Source of the DNA: Taenia hydatigena
Lineage: Eukaryota; Platyhelminthes; Cestoda; Cyclophyllidea; Taeniidae
DNA length: 64,000 bases
Reading direction: 5' to 3'
Assembly (NCBI GenBank): GCA_036345935.2
Contig: JADWOT020000010.1
Coordinates: 10,445,412-10,509,411 of the forward strand
Shown here one piece after another: positions 34,005 to 56,300 of the stretch (position 1 is the first letter of the stretch; the number at the start of each line of letters is the position of its first letter). Made by a program: the position numbers and the translations under genes. A model generated the notes under the pieces. That model ran no database searches and was not told where the DNA came from. It saw nothing but the letters and a program-made list of their open reading frames with translations.

Positions 34005-34387
34005 GTTTGGGTTATGCGGGTATTTAAGGCTTCGTGAGTCGTGCCGGTAGCCCTTCAGCCAGTGTGTAAGTTGTGACACAACATTCCACCCTAGCATTAT
34101 GCTCTTTTTGCCCTCAAAAAATCGACGTACCATGCAGGAAAAAAAATCTTTGGTAAATATATAACGCCATTGGGACCTTAATGGTTGAGCTTAAGAAAGG
34201 CGCCATAATGCAGTTTTTTACCTCTCGCTTTCGGTTCGGGCAGTTAATCGGCCATTTTGGCTTCGCAGAGTAAACTGACACTTTGACCCCTCCAGTAACC
34301 CCAATCTCTTTGATTCACTAAAAATATATTTAGATTTTGCCAGAGCATTATCTTCTAATGGTTTCAGGGAAGTATCGGAGTGCTACG
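34005..34387 (+). mobile_element. Decayed Ta-TRIM LTR fragments
   Basis: Two weak matches to the LTR consensus. The first, about 34005-34130, has TTTTGTTTGGGTT and later CACCCTAGCATTATGCTCTTTTTGCCCTC. The second, 34208-34387, has GCTTTCGGTTCGGGCAG, CCAGTAACCCCAATCTCTTTG and GGAAGTATCGGAGTGCTAC. Both are strongly diverged, older than the solo LTR just upstream. Confidence 0.5.
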
Positions 34388-44008
<9,621 letters not shown>

Positions 44009-44988
44009 AAGTGTGACTTTCCTGATAGTCTCCTTGTGATTGTGTAAACATCTTCCTATTTTCGAAAGACTATATGGTCCAAAGAAATGAAAGACATTTA
44101 AAGGGATCATTCTTCCTTGTAAGAGAGTGAAAATGGAGCCGAGAAACAGTAGTGTTAAGGATGCAAAAAGAGAAGAAAAAATGAGAGAAGTTAGCAAGTG
44201 CTAATAACCACGCAAGTATGTTTAAAATTTTTTCACCTTTGGGAAATCTACAAGAGGCTCCTTAAACGTCGGAACCTAATATATGCGAAAGCAAGTTTAG
44301 TTAAAATCGTAGTGAGCGGTGTGGAGAGTTCTCCTCTTCCCTCTTATTACCCTTGTTATTAAAAGTCTAAACATGCTTCGACATCTTTATTACGGGTACA
44401 GAGATCTTGTAGTAGAGTTCAGGACGGGGACGAGTCCGCTCCTGAGAGTCACCACGCGGCTCCGCAACCAGGTTCAAATTGTCGTCCCGCCTCTGACCTA
44501 CAAAGCACACTTTAAAAACATAAACATTAGAGCAGAGCTAACATATCGCTTTTAAAGGCGTATGCCGCAAAGTATGTAAAATTTGCTATAAGTATATGCT
44601 AAGACAGCTTCAATCCAAAAAGGATCCTACTGAAACTAAATTACGTAAAAACGACAAGTAAAGCCACTTAAAGCATTGTTGCCAAATATGGCAACCAATG
44701 TCGTCAAAGCATTTAAAAGCAGGTGAGGCGTTTGAGTTTTGGGACGAAATATCGCAATAAATCATAATTACAAAAATTACTCTCAACAAAAATTAAACGA
44801 ACTCCGCGCTTTAACAAAAAACATTACGTTTTAATAAATAAACGTTATTTATGTTATTTTTGTCATTAGTCTAATATCCTTTTGCAAGGTCAATTGTTTC
44901 AATGAGTGCATATAAATTAACCCAATCTCTTGGTGAGTTTGCGTGTTTTAACATACAGCGCTGACTTCTCATCCGGCGATAGTTTCAC
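44009..44988. other. CDKL 3' flank, no supported gene
   Basis: AT-rich. ATTAAA overlaps the CDKL stop region and AATAAA occurs at about 44756; either may end the kinase transcript. The minus-strand frame at 43877-44197 is the shadow of CDKL exon 9. Confidence 0.45.
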
Positions 44989-45325
44989 ATGTGGAGCTGT
45001 AGCCCCAAGTCGAAGGGCGAATCTCTGACCTACGATGTGACGTTTAGATTCTTGAATTCGTCATTTAGTTGCGAAAAATCTATTTTTGCGTCTGCAAGCT
45101 CTCTTTTTAAGCAAATATTCGATGCTGCTGAGTCGGGTGGTAATCCAGAATGTTCACTCGTGTCTGCGGTAAAGGTGTGCTCAAACACGGGCAACGTTAT
45201 TATCGATCTCGAAGAATCATTAGAAGCATTTGAGGCAATCCACCAATATCTTCATAATCCCTCGTGAGTGGCTGCATTACTTGCTTTTCTCCCTTTTTCA
45301 GGGTTCTAGAAATCGAGCCCTTCGC
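44989..45325 (+). CDS. BTB/POZ-like protein, N-terminal exons (model runs into an assembly gap)
   Basis: Exon 1 runs from the ATG at 44989 (with an in-frame stop upstream) to 45263, before a GTGAGT donor; exon 2 runs 45302-45325 before a weak GTTGAT donor. A 38-bp intron separates them and the phase fits. The reading resembles a BTB fold: YDVTFRFLNSSFSCEKSIFA, then SLFKQIFDAAESGG, then SLEAFEAIHQYLHNPSVLEI. The first part is close in pattern to the first BTB domain of RhoBTB proteins (D-V-F...H-K-I...S-S-S-F...F), but no Rho GTPase part is visible, so only a generic BTB assignment is justified. BTB proteins often serve as Cullin-3 adaptors or dimerisation modules. The gene cannot be followed past the 100-N gap at 45355. 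Confidence 0.5.
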
Positions 45326-45354
45326 AGGTTGATGTACTTCAGCTTGTTAGTCGC

Positions 45355-45454
45355 NNNNNNNNNNNNNNNNNNNNNNNNNNNNNNNNNNNNNNNNNNNNNN
45401 NNNNNNNNNNNNNNNNNNNNNNNNNNNNNNNNNNNNNNNNNNNNNNNNNNNNNN
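45355..45454. other. Assembly gap (100 N)
   Basis: Exactly 100 undetermined bases, directly followed by an (ACC)n tract. The round number suggests a placeholder, so the true length is unknown. Confidence 0.99.
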
Positions 45455-45715
45455 ACCACCACCACCACCACCACCACCACCACCACCACCACTTGGCTGT
45501 CGGTGCAGAGTAGTCACTTCTTCAACTCCAAATGGAAACGACCCTCCACACCTCACAAACTGAAAGCTGGCTTGTCGGGATTGAAAAGCCGGACGACGCA
45601 TCCTCTGCATACATACAAGTTGTTAGCACAAGATTGATTGAATGGGATGGTGAGTCTTCTGCACAATGCATCATATTCCACGTGACACATTGTTGAGTGT
45701 CAAATGGTGGTCTCA
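45455..45715 (+). repeat. Dispersed repeat R2, copy 1, beginning with (ACC)n
   Basis: A 38-bp (ACC)n tract followed by about 220 bp (CTTGGCTGTCGGTGCAG... to GTCAAATGG). This reappears in reverse complement at 50060-50292, including the adjoining (GGT)n. The minus-strand frames of both copies give similar peptides (AFQSRQASFQFVRCGGS and AFQSRHASFQFVRCGGS; VEEVTTLHRQPSGGGGG in both), so the unit may be, or descend from, a coding segment. Confidence 0.75.
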
Positions 45716-48700
45716 AAGGAACCAACTTGTCACTAGCCTCTGCCTACTTAGAGGAATTTTCTGTTTTTGTAAACAACCACAACACCTTCTTGTAGGCTCC
45801 CACGCCCATGTCAAATAAATAACTTCCTTTTCAAATACAGAATTATGGCTGTTTTAGTCCTCTTGTTCTATCCTCAAACTCCTCATTAAAGTCTACTGTT
45901 TGGTGTTATGGTCTTGTCAATCAATTCCAACGGACTGCTTAGTAGCGCAGTCTTTCCTCCCTTCACCCGAGGAGGAATGCACAACCTCTTTCTTACCTTC
46001 CCAACCAGATTCCTGGCAATGCGCTCCACTCATAGCACAATGTCTGACAGTTAAGATCTTTTCCTTAACACAGACTGTTATGTGCTATTTTAAGATCAGC
46101 CCAACCCCATTGGCTGCTCTAAACGTGCTATTTTTGAAAATAATTTCCTCTTTTGTGAAAAAAAAAATCAAGAAACAAAAGAAAAAATAGTAAAATTGTA
46201 TAATCTGGTTCTTTTGGCATTCCATTCTCGTGAAAGGGTTTTTTATCTAGTCATTATGAGAAAAGCCCAAATGTTATTTGATTAAGACGTACAATTATAA
46301 GAGGTGGAAGTAGAAGCAGAAGGGTGTCACAGAACGCGTCCCTTGGTGCCCTCGGGTGTGGATTGCGCTACCCCAAAACCAGTGAACGTGACTGCCACCC
46401 ACTCAATTGCCAATTGGCACATCTGAAGGCATCTTTTACTAACGTCATGTGGTGGTGCCTTTCTGCCTTCTGCACAACGCACATGACATTTGGGCTGAAC
46501 CCTCGCAATGGCTATTGTTTCCAGGCTACGCAATTCCCCACCATGGCAATTTGAAAGCGCCCTAACATCAATTGCCGTTCAAGGCTTTAAAGCGGAGTGG
46601 ATTCTACCCACCCCTAAGACCGCCAATTTGTCCATTTTTCATCATTTAAGGCACTAACCAATCCTTCCCATTCACTTTGCTATGCCCGCTTCATGTGAAT
46701 GGTGCAAACAAAACTTCTCCTCTCTTTGAAGTGATTCTCATCACACAAAATGCAAATCCTTCTCACTTACACACAACCGGGTTGCTAATTTCCATCCTAA
46801 TTAGACCAGTCGGCCTCTAACAGCTGAAACAAGGGAGGAAACAATCCACGACTAGTTGCATTTTTATCCTCGAACCGTCTTCTTAACTCCTCGAGCGATC
46901 ATTTGGTTAATGATAATCCTCACTCAAGGTGAAACAGGGGAAATGTAATGGAGGAGGTAGGATAGAGATCTTGGGTAAGTTCTCCCACCTCCGAACCACA
47001 CAGAGCTATAGCTTCTCGGGTGAGCAGGTTGCAGTAGTAATGGCGAACATTTCATTCACAGTCCATAAGGCAAACAGTGGACGGTGAGTAAACCACTAGG
47101 TGATAACCAGTGGTGGCAATAAAAACTTATGTCCCACTGCAAGCTGGCCAGCCATAAATCCAAAATGCACATGAAAGAGAGATTGGTAGGTCTTGGACAG
47201 TAATTGTTATTCGTTTTTGCCGCGTGACCTTTGCACGAGAGACGTTCGTCTAGCCGCCATCACCACGACTTTCCTTTTTGGCAGATGACTTGCCTGTTAA
47301 CCCACGTTAGAAAACACCTCACATTTATTATTGTAACTACCTTTCTTCCTTCTCCGATTGCCAATCAAACGATTCGACAGGTAACTAACGTCTATGACCT
47401 TGGAGGCAGACTGATACGGATCGTGTTGGACTCAAATGGGACATTAGACCAAGGCGAAAGTGATACGAACCAAATTAAGGGTCTTTGATTACTTGAGACA
47501 TATTTACGCTCCATGATGCGCTGATTTGAATGCCTTCTACTCCACAAATGGTCCCTTCAGACATATCTTAATGTCGTGACGACGCATGCAATGTGTCACT
47601 AGTCGCAACAGGGTCAAAAATTAATGATATAAACCCACATGGACGCACCTACCGCGGATACGAAGGCTTTTGGCCTCCGTTCTGAGGGCGTGATCGTCCT
47701 GGTCACGCTGGTTGGAATCTTGATAGTGCCAGTATTCGCGCACGCAAGCATGCAATTGCAAGTCCCCATAAGTGCCAGCAGATCATTGAATCAAGCAGCG
47801 CTGTATCCTGCATGAACTTTTCAGTTAACCAGTACTTTCTCAGGTACGGGCAATCTGTGTCATGTGAGCAAGCAAATCCACAGTTTTTTGTCCACTTGAA
47901 GCAGGTATACTTTCCAATGGCAAAAAATGGATATGATCTATCAGTAAAATCGCTTAAAGTCAACTTCTATATGACACCGATAGTTGCTACTGAAATGGGG
48001 TCACTGAAATCAGTAGTATAATTCCCTTGGGGTACAAAATAGTAAAGTAGTAGGCACTTTTACAGGAATAAAACGGTTTATAAACTGCTGCTTTCTTCTG
48101 ATTAGTTACTGGACCACTGGCACAGAGTAAAGCTAATTTTCGACGACGATTGCCTTATTTATCCGCCAATCCCATCGTCACCCGACGTCCTCTATTTTAC
48201 TTCCAGCTTAGGCTAAGTACCACCCTGAAAGGCATGAGCTGCCTGAATTATAAGCAGCAGAAAGATCACTTATCCAATATTAGCCACCTCTGGTTGTTCA
48301 CCTTTTTCCAACAACACCACATGTTGGAAAATCACTTTGTCTACATCATCGATGCGTCAAATGGAGACATTTTGATCTGTCAAATGTGAGGACATCAATC
48401 AAACTCGTGGCTATTGTCACAGCATTTGCATTTAAAACAATTTCGATACTTACGAACCCATGCAAAACAGTAGCCACTAGGCGCGTAGGGGTAAAGCTTA
48501 AAGGATGGAACCAACGCGGTCGAGTTAACCTAATGAGCTCTTCAGTCTCGCTGTTCCAGCCTCCAGAACTGTTAAGCCTCCTCTGTGGTAATTAATTTAT
48601 TGCCCCCCAAATGCTCTTGACGACTTGTTCCACCCTCAGGCATTATTAGCTGCTTTGGAATTGTTACATATGGAGGCACAAAGGGTGCAACGTCTAGCTA

Positions 48701-50059
48701 GGTCCTCCTCGCCTCGTAGACACAGACGTTGATTCCGGTACCCCCGCAGTCAATGCTGTTGCCCTCCACTGTTCACATGATGAGTGGAGGGGCTTACCAA
48801 TTACTGAGCGAATTTTCTTACAGCAGGTTCAAATTAGGAGGCTTTCATTTCAACGACAAAGAGGTCACTCAATTAGGGAATAAACTCTCCTTTAGAATAA
48901 ACGAAAGAGGTGGATTTGCAGTGACACCAAAAATTTGACAGATTTAATCAGTGAGGCTGCCTCAACTGTTTGTGGCATAACTTTGGTCCCAACCCCCTCT
49001 TCTCCGTGTCACGTGATGTGTAAGGTGGTTAAAACGAACAATGAGTCATTCAAGTGACCTACATTTGGGGTTGACCTGGGCAGTGTGCAGCCACGGTTAA
49101 CAACGGCTGTGATGTTGGCCTCAAAATGGCGCCAGATAGCTTTTAATTTCGGCGCTTGCGTGGAAGAGGCGAAGGAGGCAAGGCCACTCGATAAATTGGG
49201 AATCAGAAAATCGTCTTTGATACCTCGGAAGGGCAAAAAAAATCGTATGCTGGTTTCGGCACATTCACACCGTCCACTCCTGCGAGTTTTAAATGAGAAT
49301 TTATGTGGGTGTTTTACCTTCCTTCACAATTTCAAAAAATATGTATATTTTTGACATTTCTGTGGTCTGACAAGCATATCTACTACTCTGGCGTAGTAAG
49401 TAGTATCTGCCCTACTTAAAAGGTATATATGCCATAAGGAGGCGTATTTGACAGGGAAGCGCTCCAAGAACGGGTTCCCACACATACACACCTGAAACTT
49501 GACTAAACTGTTCCCAATTGGAAGTATTTTAGTCTCATTTTTTTCGCCTCCCATGAATAGCTACATCAAACAGCCGCTGAAGGTGACTGATGTGATCGCT
49601 CCCTGAAAGTGGTTAGAATATAAAATGATTGTCCTTGAAGGCGCCAATACCCCATTTTTGCCATAAAAAAGGAGCAAAGTAATGAAACACATACACAAGC
49701 GCATACCAATCCCCACCTTCTCGATTGTGATGCTGCCATTGGCCATTTGTCTTGTCTAGTAATGCGCACCGCCCCGGAAATGCACACCCATTTCTGATGA
49801 TCCCAATATCTTGTGTGCCTTTCCTTTTCCCCATTGAAGCTAAGGCACTGACTTCCGCTTCACTTGCCCTTACGATGGTTAAAATGGCTTAGATTTGATC
49901 AAAATACGGGTTTCCCTTCCATAAATAACAGTCAGTACTCACACATTCCTTATCAAATATTAACTAGGCGCGGGAGGAGAGTCCATTTTATCGCCCTTCG
50001 CGTGACAAGGTTTCGTGTTCGGACATTGTTTACGCAAGTCTACCATCCCAACTCCCATC
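45716..50059. other. Long stretch without a supported gene
   Basis: AT-rich with short open frames on both strands, none recognised. The frames at 47231-47488 (+, with VYDLGGRLIRIVLDSNGTL), 47703-47963 (-) and 48150-48389 (+, ending VYIIDASNGDILICQM) read somewhat like protein but have no consistent splice structure. GTAGTAAGTAGTATCTG at about 49391 shares its core with the start of repeat R3. Confidence 0.35.
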
Positions 50060-50292
50060 CCATTTGACACTAATAATGCGTCACATGAAATATGATGCAT
50101 TGTGCAGAAGACTCACCCTCATATTCAGTCTATCTTGTGCTAACAACTTGTCTGTTTGGAGAGGATACGTCGTCTGGCTTTTCAATCCCGACATGCCAGC
50201 TTTCAGTTTGTGAGGTGTGGAGGGTCGATTCTATCTAAAGTTGAAGAAGTGACTACACTGCACCGACAGCCAAGTGGTGGTGGTGGTGGCAG
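50060..50292 (-). repeat. Dispersed repeat R2, copy 2 (inverted)
   Basis: Reverse complement of the unit at 45455-45715, ending in a short (GGT)n at 50274-50288. Identity is high by eye (roughly 85%) over about 220 bp, so the duplication is fairly recent. The two copies face each other across about 4.3 kb. Confidence 0.75.
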
Positions 50293-53200
50293 TGCAAGTC
50301 TAGACATGGAGAAAAGTTGTGGGACAAAATACTTGTCTATATCCACGTCTGTAGCGGACTGAAGTCGTCTGCTCTTACGAGCCATTCGATGCAGGCAAAG
50401 CTACTTGCGAGCCGTTTTGTCTGAGTTGGACAAACTATTCATAACCGACACAAAGGTGAGCGTGACGATTTGTCTACTTTCCACACTCACACACGCACGC
50501 ACACACACGCACACACACAGACACATAGGTGGTGCGCACAATCTGTGGTGTGTTCACTGTCTGTGGAGACTGCAACCGAAGTAGAAGCAACTGGTCTCTC
50601 AAGTTACCTTTGATACCGCTTCTGGTGGGACAGTCATCGGGACCGATGTGAGGGTCCCACTGCCACTGTTGTCAGGTCCTTTGTCTACCTCGGTGTCAAG
50701 GGGCCAATTGTTGACCTCAATCTCTTCACAGAGTTGGTTCTGCTTTCCGCCTTCTGTGGTGTGCGGTGGATCCTTGGTTCGCAGAACACATCCCTGACAT
50801 GTGGTAGCATGTGTGCCCTTCACCGCTTTAAATGGGATGGGAGGAAGGGAGGTCTTGCAGTTGGTTTGTGCATTGTCGCTGTCGATACGATGGGCGCCTC
50901 AACTTCGCACTGAACCATCCTTCCAACGTTTCTTGATGTTACGACCTCATGGAGACACTCACCACTGGTAAAATGAATGCATGAATGTAGGAAGCACACC
51001 AACATCATTGACTTGCAGTGCGATTGAATTGGGCAACCTTTTTCGAGGTAGTTATTGTGTCCAATGTGGAAATGCAAGGTGTATTGTTTCATTGAAAACA
51101 TTGGAAGTGACTGTATCGCCCTGATGCACGCTTGTTGTGCGACAGTCAGATGGGATTGTGACAGCTCCAGTCTCGTTTGAAGTCGTAGCAACCCGAAGTT
51201 GGAACAAATGGAAGGTAGATGCCGGAGAAGGTGGAAAGGAGGTGGAAGTGTATCAGACTGTCTCGGAGAGAAAGCGTAGTCGGTCGAGGCCGGACCGTCC
51301 GTATTGCCGGTTGTAGCATCAAACACACTGTCGAATGGAGAACTTAGTCACCTGTGAAAGGTAGTCAGAACCATGACGACGTCGTGAGACTATTTTGATG
51401 TTGCCTCTTTCATAATTTCGGTGGGTTTCAACCAACTACGCTGTGTCAGTAGATGTGTATGGAGTTGTTTCAACGAGGCGAATGTTTATGCATTTTCACT
51501 GTCGATTCGATGGGCACTTTAACCTCGCATTGATAGCATTGGTTTGAAGACACTGCTCACTGCTCATCCATCTCATCCCAACGCAAAACTTCGACCAAGT
51601 GAACTAGGATGGGAGAGGTCGGTGCACTGCATTCCATTCATGCTGCAGCCCCCGCTGAAGCGGGTGGAATGCCTTACAAGCATGAGCATCAAGAAAGCTG
51701 ACTTCCGTGACACAAGATAGCCACGTAGATGCGTACAAATGCAAGAGCTTGGCAACCTTCGCAGATCCGTTCAGTGGGCCCCATCAAGAGAGTGAAGGCA
51801 GCACGATTGCTGACTTCGTCACTTTTGTCCTGGCAGTTCGGAGAGACTGTGGTAGCATCTGAATTCATCAGGGACCCTCTTGCTTGCATTGCATTAAGTA
51901 GATGGAAGTGCAGCTTAAAGAAGCAGTTGACGAGGTTTAACGTCCACAAAATGCGCAATGGCTCGGAGTAACCGAGGAAGTAAAGCACAAACCCTTGACA
52001 GCTGGAAAAGAGGAGCCTCAGCAGACACTCTCTACATGCCATGAACACGCATTCGGTTGACCGCGTTGCAGTCTGCAGCTTTCAAGTGGACTGAAGACAT
52101 GTTGACGGCTTTGAATTGACGAGGTGAATTGATATCACTTGAATCCTTCCATTCCTTTGCATCTTCACGGACAACTTGTCGTGGACAAGAGAGCCTGCTC
52201 CATCATCAGACCTCAGTCTCACGAAATGACGTTTGAAAAAAGGTGAATTTTGTAGATTTCCCTCACATCACATACCTCTTGGTAGGCGAATCGTCTACTT
52301 ATGCAGTATGCTCGCCTTCATTCCACTGGTATGCCAACCTGTCTTCAAATTGCACCGTCTTCCACTCCAGACGGGAAGAAGCACATCACTACAACTGATT
52401 GCCTCTTTTATTTGAAGAGCATCGCCCTATCCATCGGGGTGACTGATTACACGGCTGGTGGTGGCATATTTTGGCATCCACGTCGCAGCTCAATGACCCT
52501 CTGACCCCTAGAATACCACCACTGATGCAAACACTTGCAGTTGCGATTGCGTTTATGGTTGTGGTTGCAGTGGCGGTCATCAGAGGTGTGGCATGTGTAT
52601 CTACCACTTTGATTCTGATCAGCGTGAGTGTGACCCCATTGGATGTGGTATCTTCAATGCTCTGAGTAGACTCACTGCTCTTTGAGAAGTCGACCTCGTC
52701 GTCTTTGTCACAACAGGCAACAAACTTTGTTTCTCTCTTTCTCATTCTCTCACCCTCTTGCAGTCACGTCTTCTTCTGTGTTCCATTGTGGAGTCACTTA
52801 GACTGCTCCCCTGGGTTGTCATTTAAATTGTCAAGACTGTGACCCACCACTGCAATGCAGTGACACTCCAATTATTTTGTCAAACTTTACCAAAACAGGA
52901 GGCCTACTTTTGTGGCTATTTTTGTCTTCATTATTGACTCCGTTGGTCATTTGGTTGTCCAATCGCTGGTCGCATGGAGCGAATTAGCATCTGCCTCAAA
53001 CTGAATCGCCCAAAAATTAAAAATCGGTGTCGGTAGAAGTAAATAGCATTGAACAGACCTTCACAGGGCTTTGTAGACCCTTTGTACACCCTTTTGTTGC
53101 TCCCTTTGACGTAGCGCAGTCTAGACTAGGATGAATAGTTTAGATGTTCGGTTGATAAATGTCTGGCTTGGCTTGGCTTGGTCACGGCTTCCAGTCTCCC

Positions 53201-54100
53201 AGAGTGGCACTTCTCGACTGCTTTCATCACAGGACTGAGAAGTCACCAAGAACTGTGAAGATGTTTTGCCCTCCGTCCAGTGCATGATGGAGTTTTCCAA
53301 ACGCCTTTTGTCTCCTCCGAGGCACAATTTATGCGCTCTTATTATGTGAGAGTCGGGTGAGAAGAGAACAGCGGCTTCTAGTTCAACTCCAACCACCTGT
53401 AAAGACCGAAGTGTCAAGTACCGTCAAACAGACTCTACCAAGGCAATGGAGGAGGCGTTTGTGGATCCTAAAATGCTTCCGTCGGTTCATTCTGCTTCTC
53501 CATTTTCTTCTTCAGCTTCATCCTCGCCAGCTCTTTAACTGCGCGTCATGTTTAACAATTGCGTACTGTCAACTGTTCGAAGGAAGCAGGTAAAGCCTCC
53601 CAAATCCCGAGGCATTAAAGGAGAAAGCAGATTTTCAATTCTCACAGACGACGAGGAGAGTGGATGGAAGCAGTTGTGGTCTCCTCGCCATTTTATTGGC
53701 TCGGACCATGATTACCACAAGGTCCAAGGCTCAGTTGTGTGTGTTCTCTCCACTAGCCATTCCTCAGGCACGAAAAACCATCCGCCTTGTCCTGACATCC
53801 TTGTCTATGGCGTATCTAATTGAAGGCTTGGCGAGATTAAAGGAACTTTCGCACAATCAGCATCAGTTTTTAACACCTCCAAACAGAACGTCCACCACTA
53901 GACGGTTGAGACACACAGCTACATGCCAGTTTCTGCTTCCCTTCTCCTCTCTCCAACTTCAAAGCCTTGAATCGAAGTGATTGACTAGATCAAGGTGCTT
54001 TATATGTGCGTAGTACGGGAGATTATAGACTGACAAAATCTTATTTGCGGTAGGGGCGGGGGAGGAGGGAGATCAGTCTTGGTCTCCGTCTTGTTAATCA
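50293..54100. other. Stretch without a firm gene; microsatellite and short tandem similarity
   Basis: A (CA)n run lies at 50482-50526. A 36-bp block (CTGTCGAT-CGATGGGC... CCTCGCA/TTG) occurs at about 50878-50913 and again at 51494-51530, hinting at a 0.6-kb tandem duplication. A frame at about 53352-53539 (+) reads ESGEKRTAASSS..., YRQTDSTKAMEEAFVDPKML and a Ser-rich end; 53548-53823 (+) gives RGIKGESRFSILTDDEESG. Either may be an exon, but neither is recognised. The 168-codon frame at 50820-51326 (-) shows no domain. Confidence 0.3.
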
Positions 54101-54376
54101 ATGGCGCCTCCTCAGTCACGACAGTTCACCGTATTGCCAATCGGTGCATTAAATGCTCTAAGAAGGAAAAAAAGCGCCGCTAGAACGGATCAAATATGCC
54201 TTATACCCACGATATTCCGTATAATAATATTTTTATCACTTTTGTCGGTCTTTATTGCCTCACCATGGCGTCTACTGACTAATGGCTTGAGTAACCACAG
54301 CCTCAAGGTCAACGAGTTGACCTTGAAAGGCAAAAAAAGTCTCCTACTTAAAAATTACACTTCCTTCATTGGTTGA
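54101..54376 (+). CDS. Candidate small single-pass membrane protein ORF (91 aa)
   Basis: Starts at a true ATG. A basic N-terminal part (ALRRKKSAARTDQ) precedes one hydrophobic segment (ICLIPTIFRIIIFLSLLSVF) at about residues 33-52; the tail is Lys/Leu/Ser-rich. No homologue known to me and no promoter or poly(A) signal seen nearby. It could be a chance frame. Confidence 0.2.
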   Translation: MAPPQSRQFTVLPIGALNALRRKKSAARTDQICLIPTIFRIIIFLSLLSVFIASPWRLLTNGLSNHSLKVNELTLKGKKSLLLKNYTSFIG

Positions 54377-55817
54377 TCGGGTTAAGGAAGTAATTTGACT
54401 AAAGTAGACCTCCGACACAAAGTTAGTTGGCATTGGTAAAGCAAAAGTTGGTGGATATGGCCTTTGAAGCCCCAACTTCGTTTCCTATTGGCTAATTGCT
54501 ATGCTGAACTGCTTCCTGTGGAGAAACTACGTGACTCTCGCCTTTTTTCTCATTTACAGAGAAGAAAATATACCTGGCAGAGTCGTTTCAAGTGAGGGAA
54601 GGAAAAGTGGAGTTGCGGGAAGGGACAGAAATGATAACCAAGGCATCTGAAAGTGTAGACCCTTTCATTATCTTAGATCTTCCACTTGACAAACTGTAAA
54701 ATTGTGTAGGACAAGTTGTTCCTGACTGTTTTTTTTTTCTAATTAATGTATCCCTCGAGAGTCTCCGCTCCATCATCCATTCACAACCACACGGACGGGG
54801 ACAAATGGTCGACTGGATAGACTCATCTCCTCCGGCCACGAATGACTTCTTCTCTGCGTGTTGGCGCAATTTCACATCCTAAAAGAATAATTTTTTTAAG
54901 CATAAATGTGTGTTTATTTTAGGTGCATTCCATTGCTTCTCCAGCATGAATGTGACATGCTCCTCACAGCTGCCCTCATCACGTGCACAGATTCCAAGTG
55001 TTGTCCCTTCTTCTGGATGGAATTTATTGTCCAGAAATGCCTTTAGATAAGTTTCCCCCCAGAAAGGCAAGGTATTGCAGTTTGTTTTAATCCACCTCCG
55101 CCTTTCCAAAGTGGTGGAGGCTTGAAGTTGGACTTGGGGTGGTGAAAAGGCTATTTCTTCTAATCTAGGTGCCACGGAGGGTGCTAATACCACCTAATTT
55201 AAAATTCTATGCATTAATTATTAACTCGATGAAGTTTAGGACCCAATTTAGCAGGCTAAATTAGTCATTCAACAAGTCACCCGTCAACTTCAGAAGCTTC
55301 CAACTGCTGCAGATTATGCCTTCTCCTTTATACCACGATGCTTGCAACCCTCCATTCCTTCATTTTGTCCATCTATCACTCCGTCCAAGCCGCAGAAGCA
55401 CGACATCACAGTGGCTTAAACTTTAGCAAGCCTAGATTATTTGCGGTTTCATCCGACGAATGCACTCAACATCAGCTTCATCTATTCATCCATTCATTTG
55501 GTTATTAACACAACTTCAAACCTTGAAGATCATGGTGGAGTAAAACTCGTTCCTTGCAGACCAACAAGTTTTTTTATTCATTCTCCTTCTCTCATGTCAG
55601 CCCTACAGTTGTTGTAACTTGCAGCCGAGTTAAAGCAGACACCAATTCGCTACCAGTGACACATGTATGAACCATGCGCCTCTTATCGACTAACTGCGTT
55701 TGGCAGGCATACAATTATGCAAAATACTCCTCCTTGATGGTGGTCTAGCATTCTTTTTAAATTTACCCTCACAAATGCACAGGCAACTTCAGCATTCGCT
55801 CTACGGTGCATGCTAGT
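54377..55817. other. Stretch without a supported gene
   Basis: Open frames at 54588-54875 and 54879-55193 (both -) are unrecognised. Confidence 0.35.
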
Positions 55818-56300
55818 GGCCTCTCAGATCTACTGTACGTTAATAAGTAGTATGTTCTCACCATCGCTTCTCATACTATTGCGACTTTGCGGAGAACCAG
55901 GGGACTTGAAAAATGGTGCTGAATTAAATGCTTGCCTAGTAGAAATCGTTTGTATCACCTTATCTCCTAATTAGCAAGTCACAGTCTTTTTGAAATATTT
56001 TTATTACTATCATAATTCGCATTAATTAAAACGTCTAAAAAGTCCATTAAGCAGAGAGGTAGTCAGGCTAACATTGTCTTTACCAGAGCAGCATTGCTGC
56101 CATGGTGATTTTTATCAACACCCATTATATTTGAGGTCCATTAAGTCATAAGGCTAGTGAAAGTAGTCATGTGGTCACGCAACATCCATCCATTCCTCCC
56201 AAATCCCTCCAAGGGAGTGGTGGGTTGCCTTCACCCTCACCCCAACATTGCCTTTGTCACGCCTCGGGAGATTAGGGGGCAATTAGAGTCGCTCACAAGA
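55818..56300 (+). repeat. Repeat unit R3, copy 1
   Basis: Begins GGCCTCTCAGATCTACTGTACG and runs through TAAGTAGTATGTTCTCACC, ACTTTGCGGAG, a CATGG...ATCAACACCCATTAT block, TCCATTAAGTCA...GGCTAGTGAAAGTAGTCATG, TGGTCACGCAAC and the G-rich end. The same blocks in the same order occur at 58350 and 61942. The copies are diverged, with indels. No ORF is conserved through the unit. Confidence 0.65.

Noticed and set aside
48386..48595. Frame beginning MRTSIKLVAIVTAFAF that looks like a signal peptide
   Set aside because: It resembles the start of the secreted protein at 1875, but the first codon is GTG, no TATA box or other support exists, and the rest is unrecognised.
50820..51326. 168-codon minus-strand frame
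   Set aside because: Long for this region, but composition and motif content look random and no splice or promoter context was found; noted only as unrecognised.
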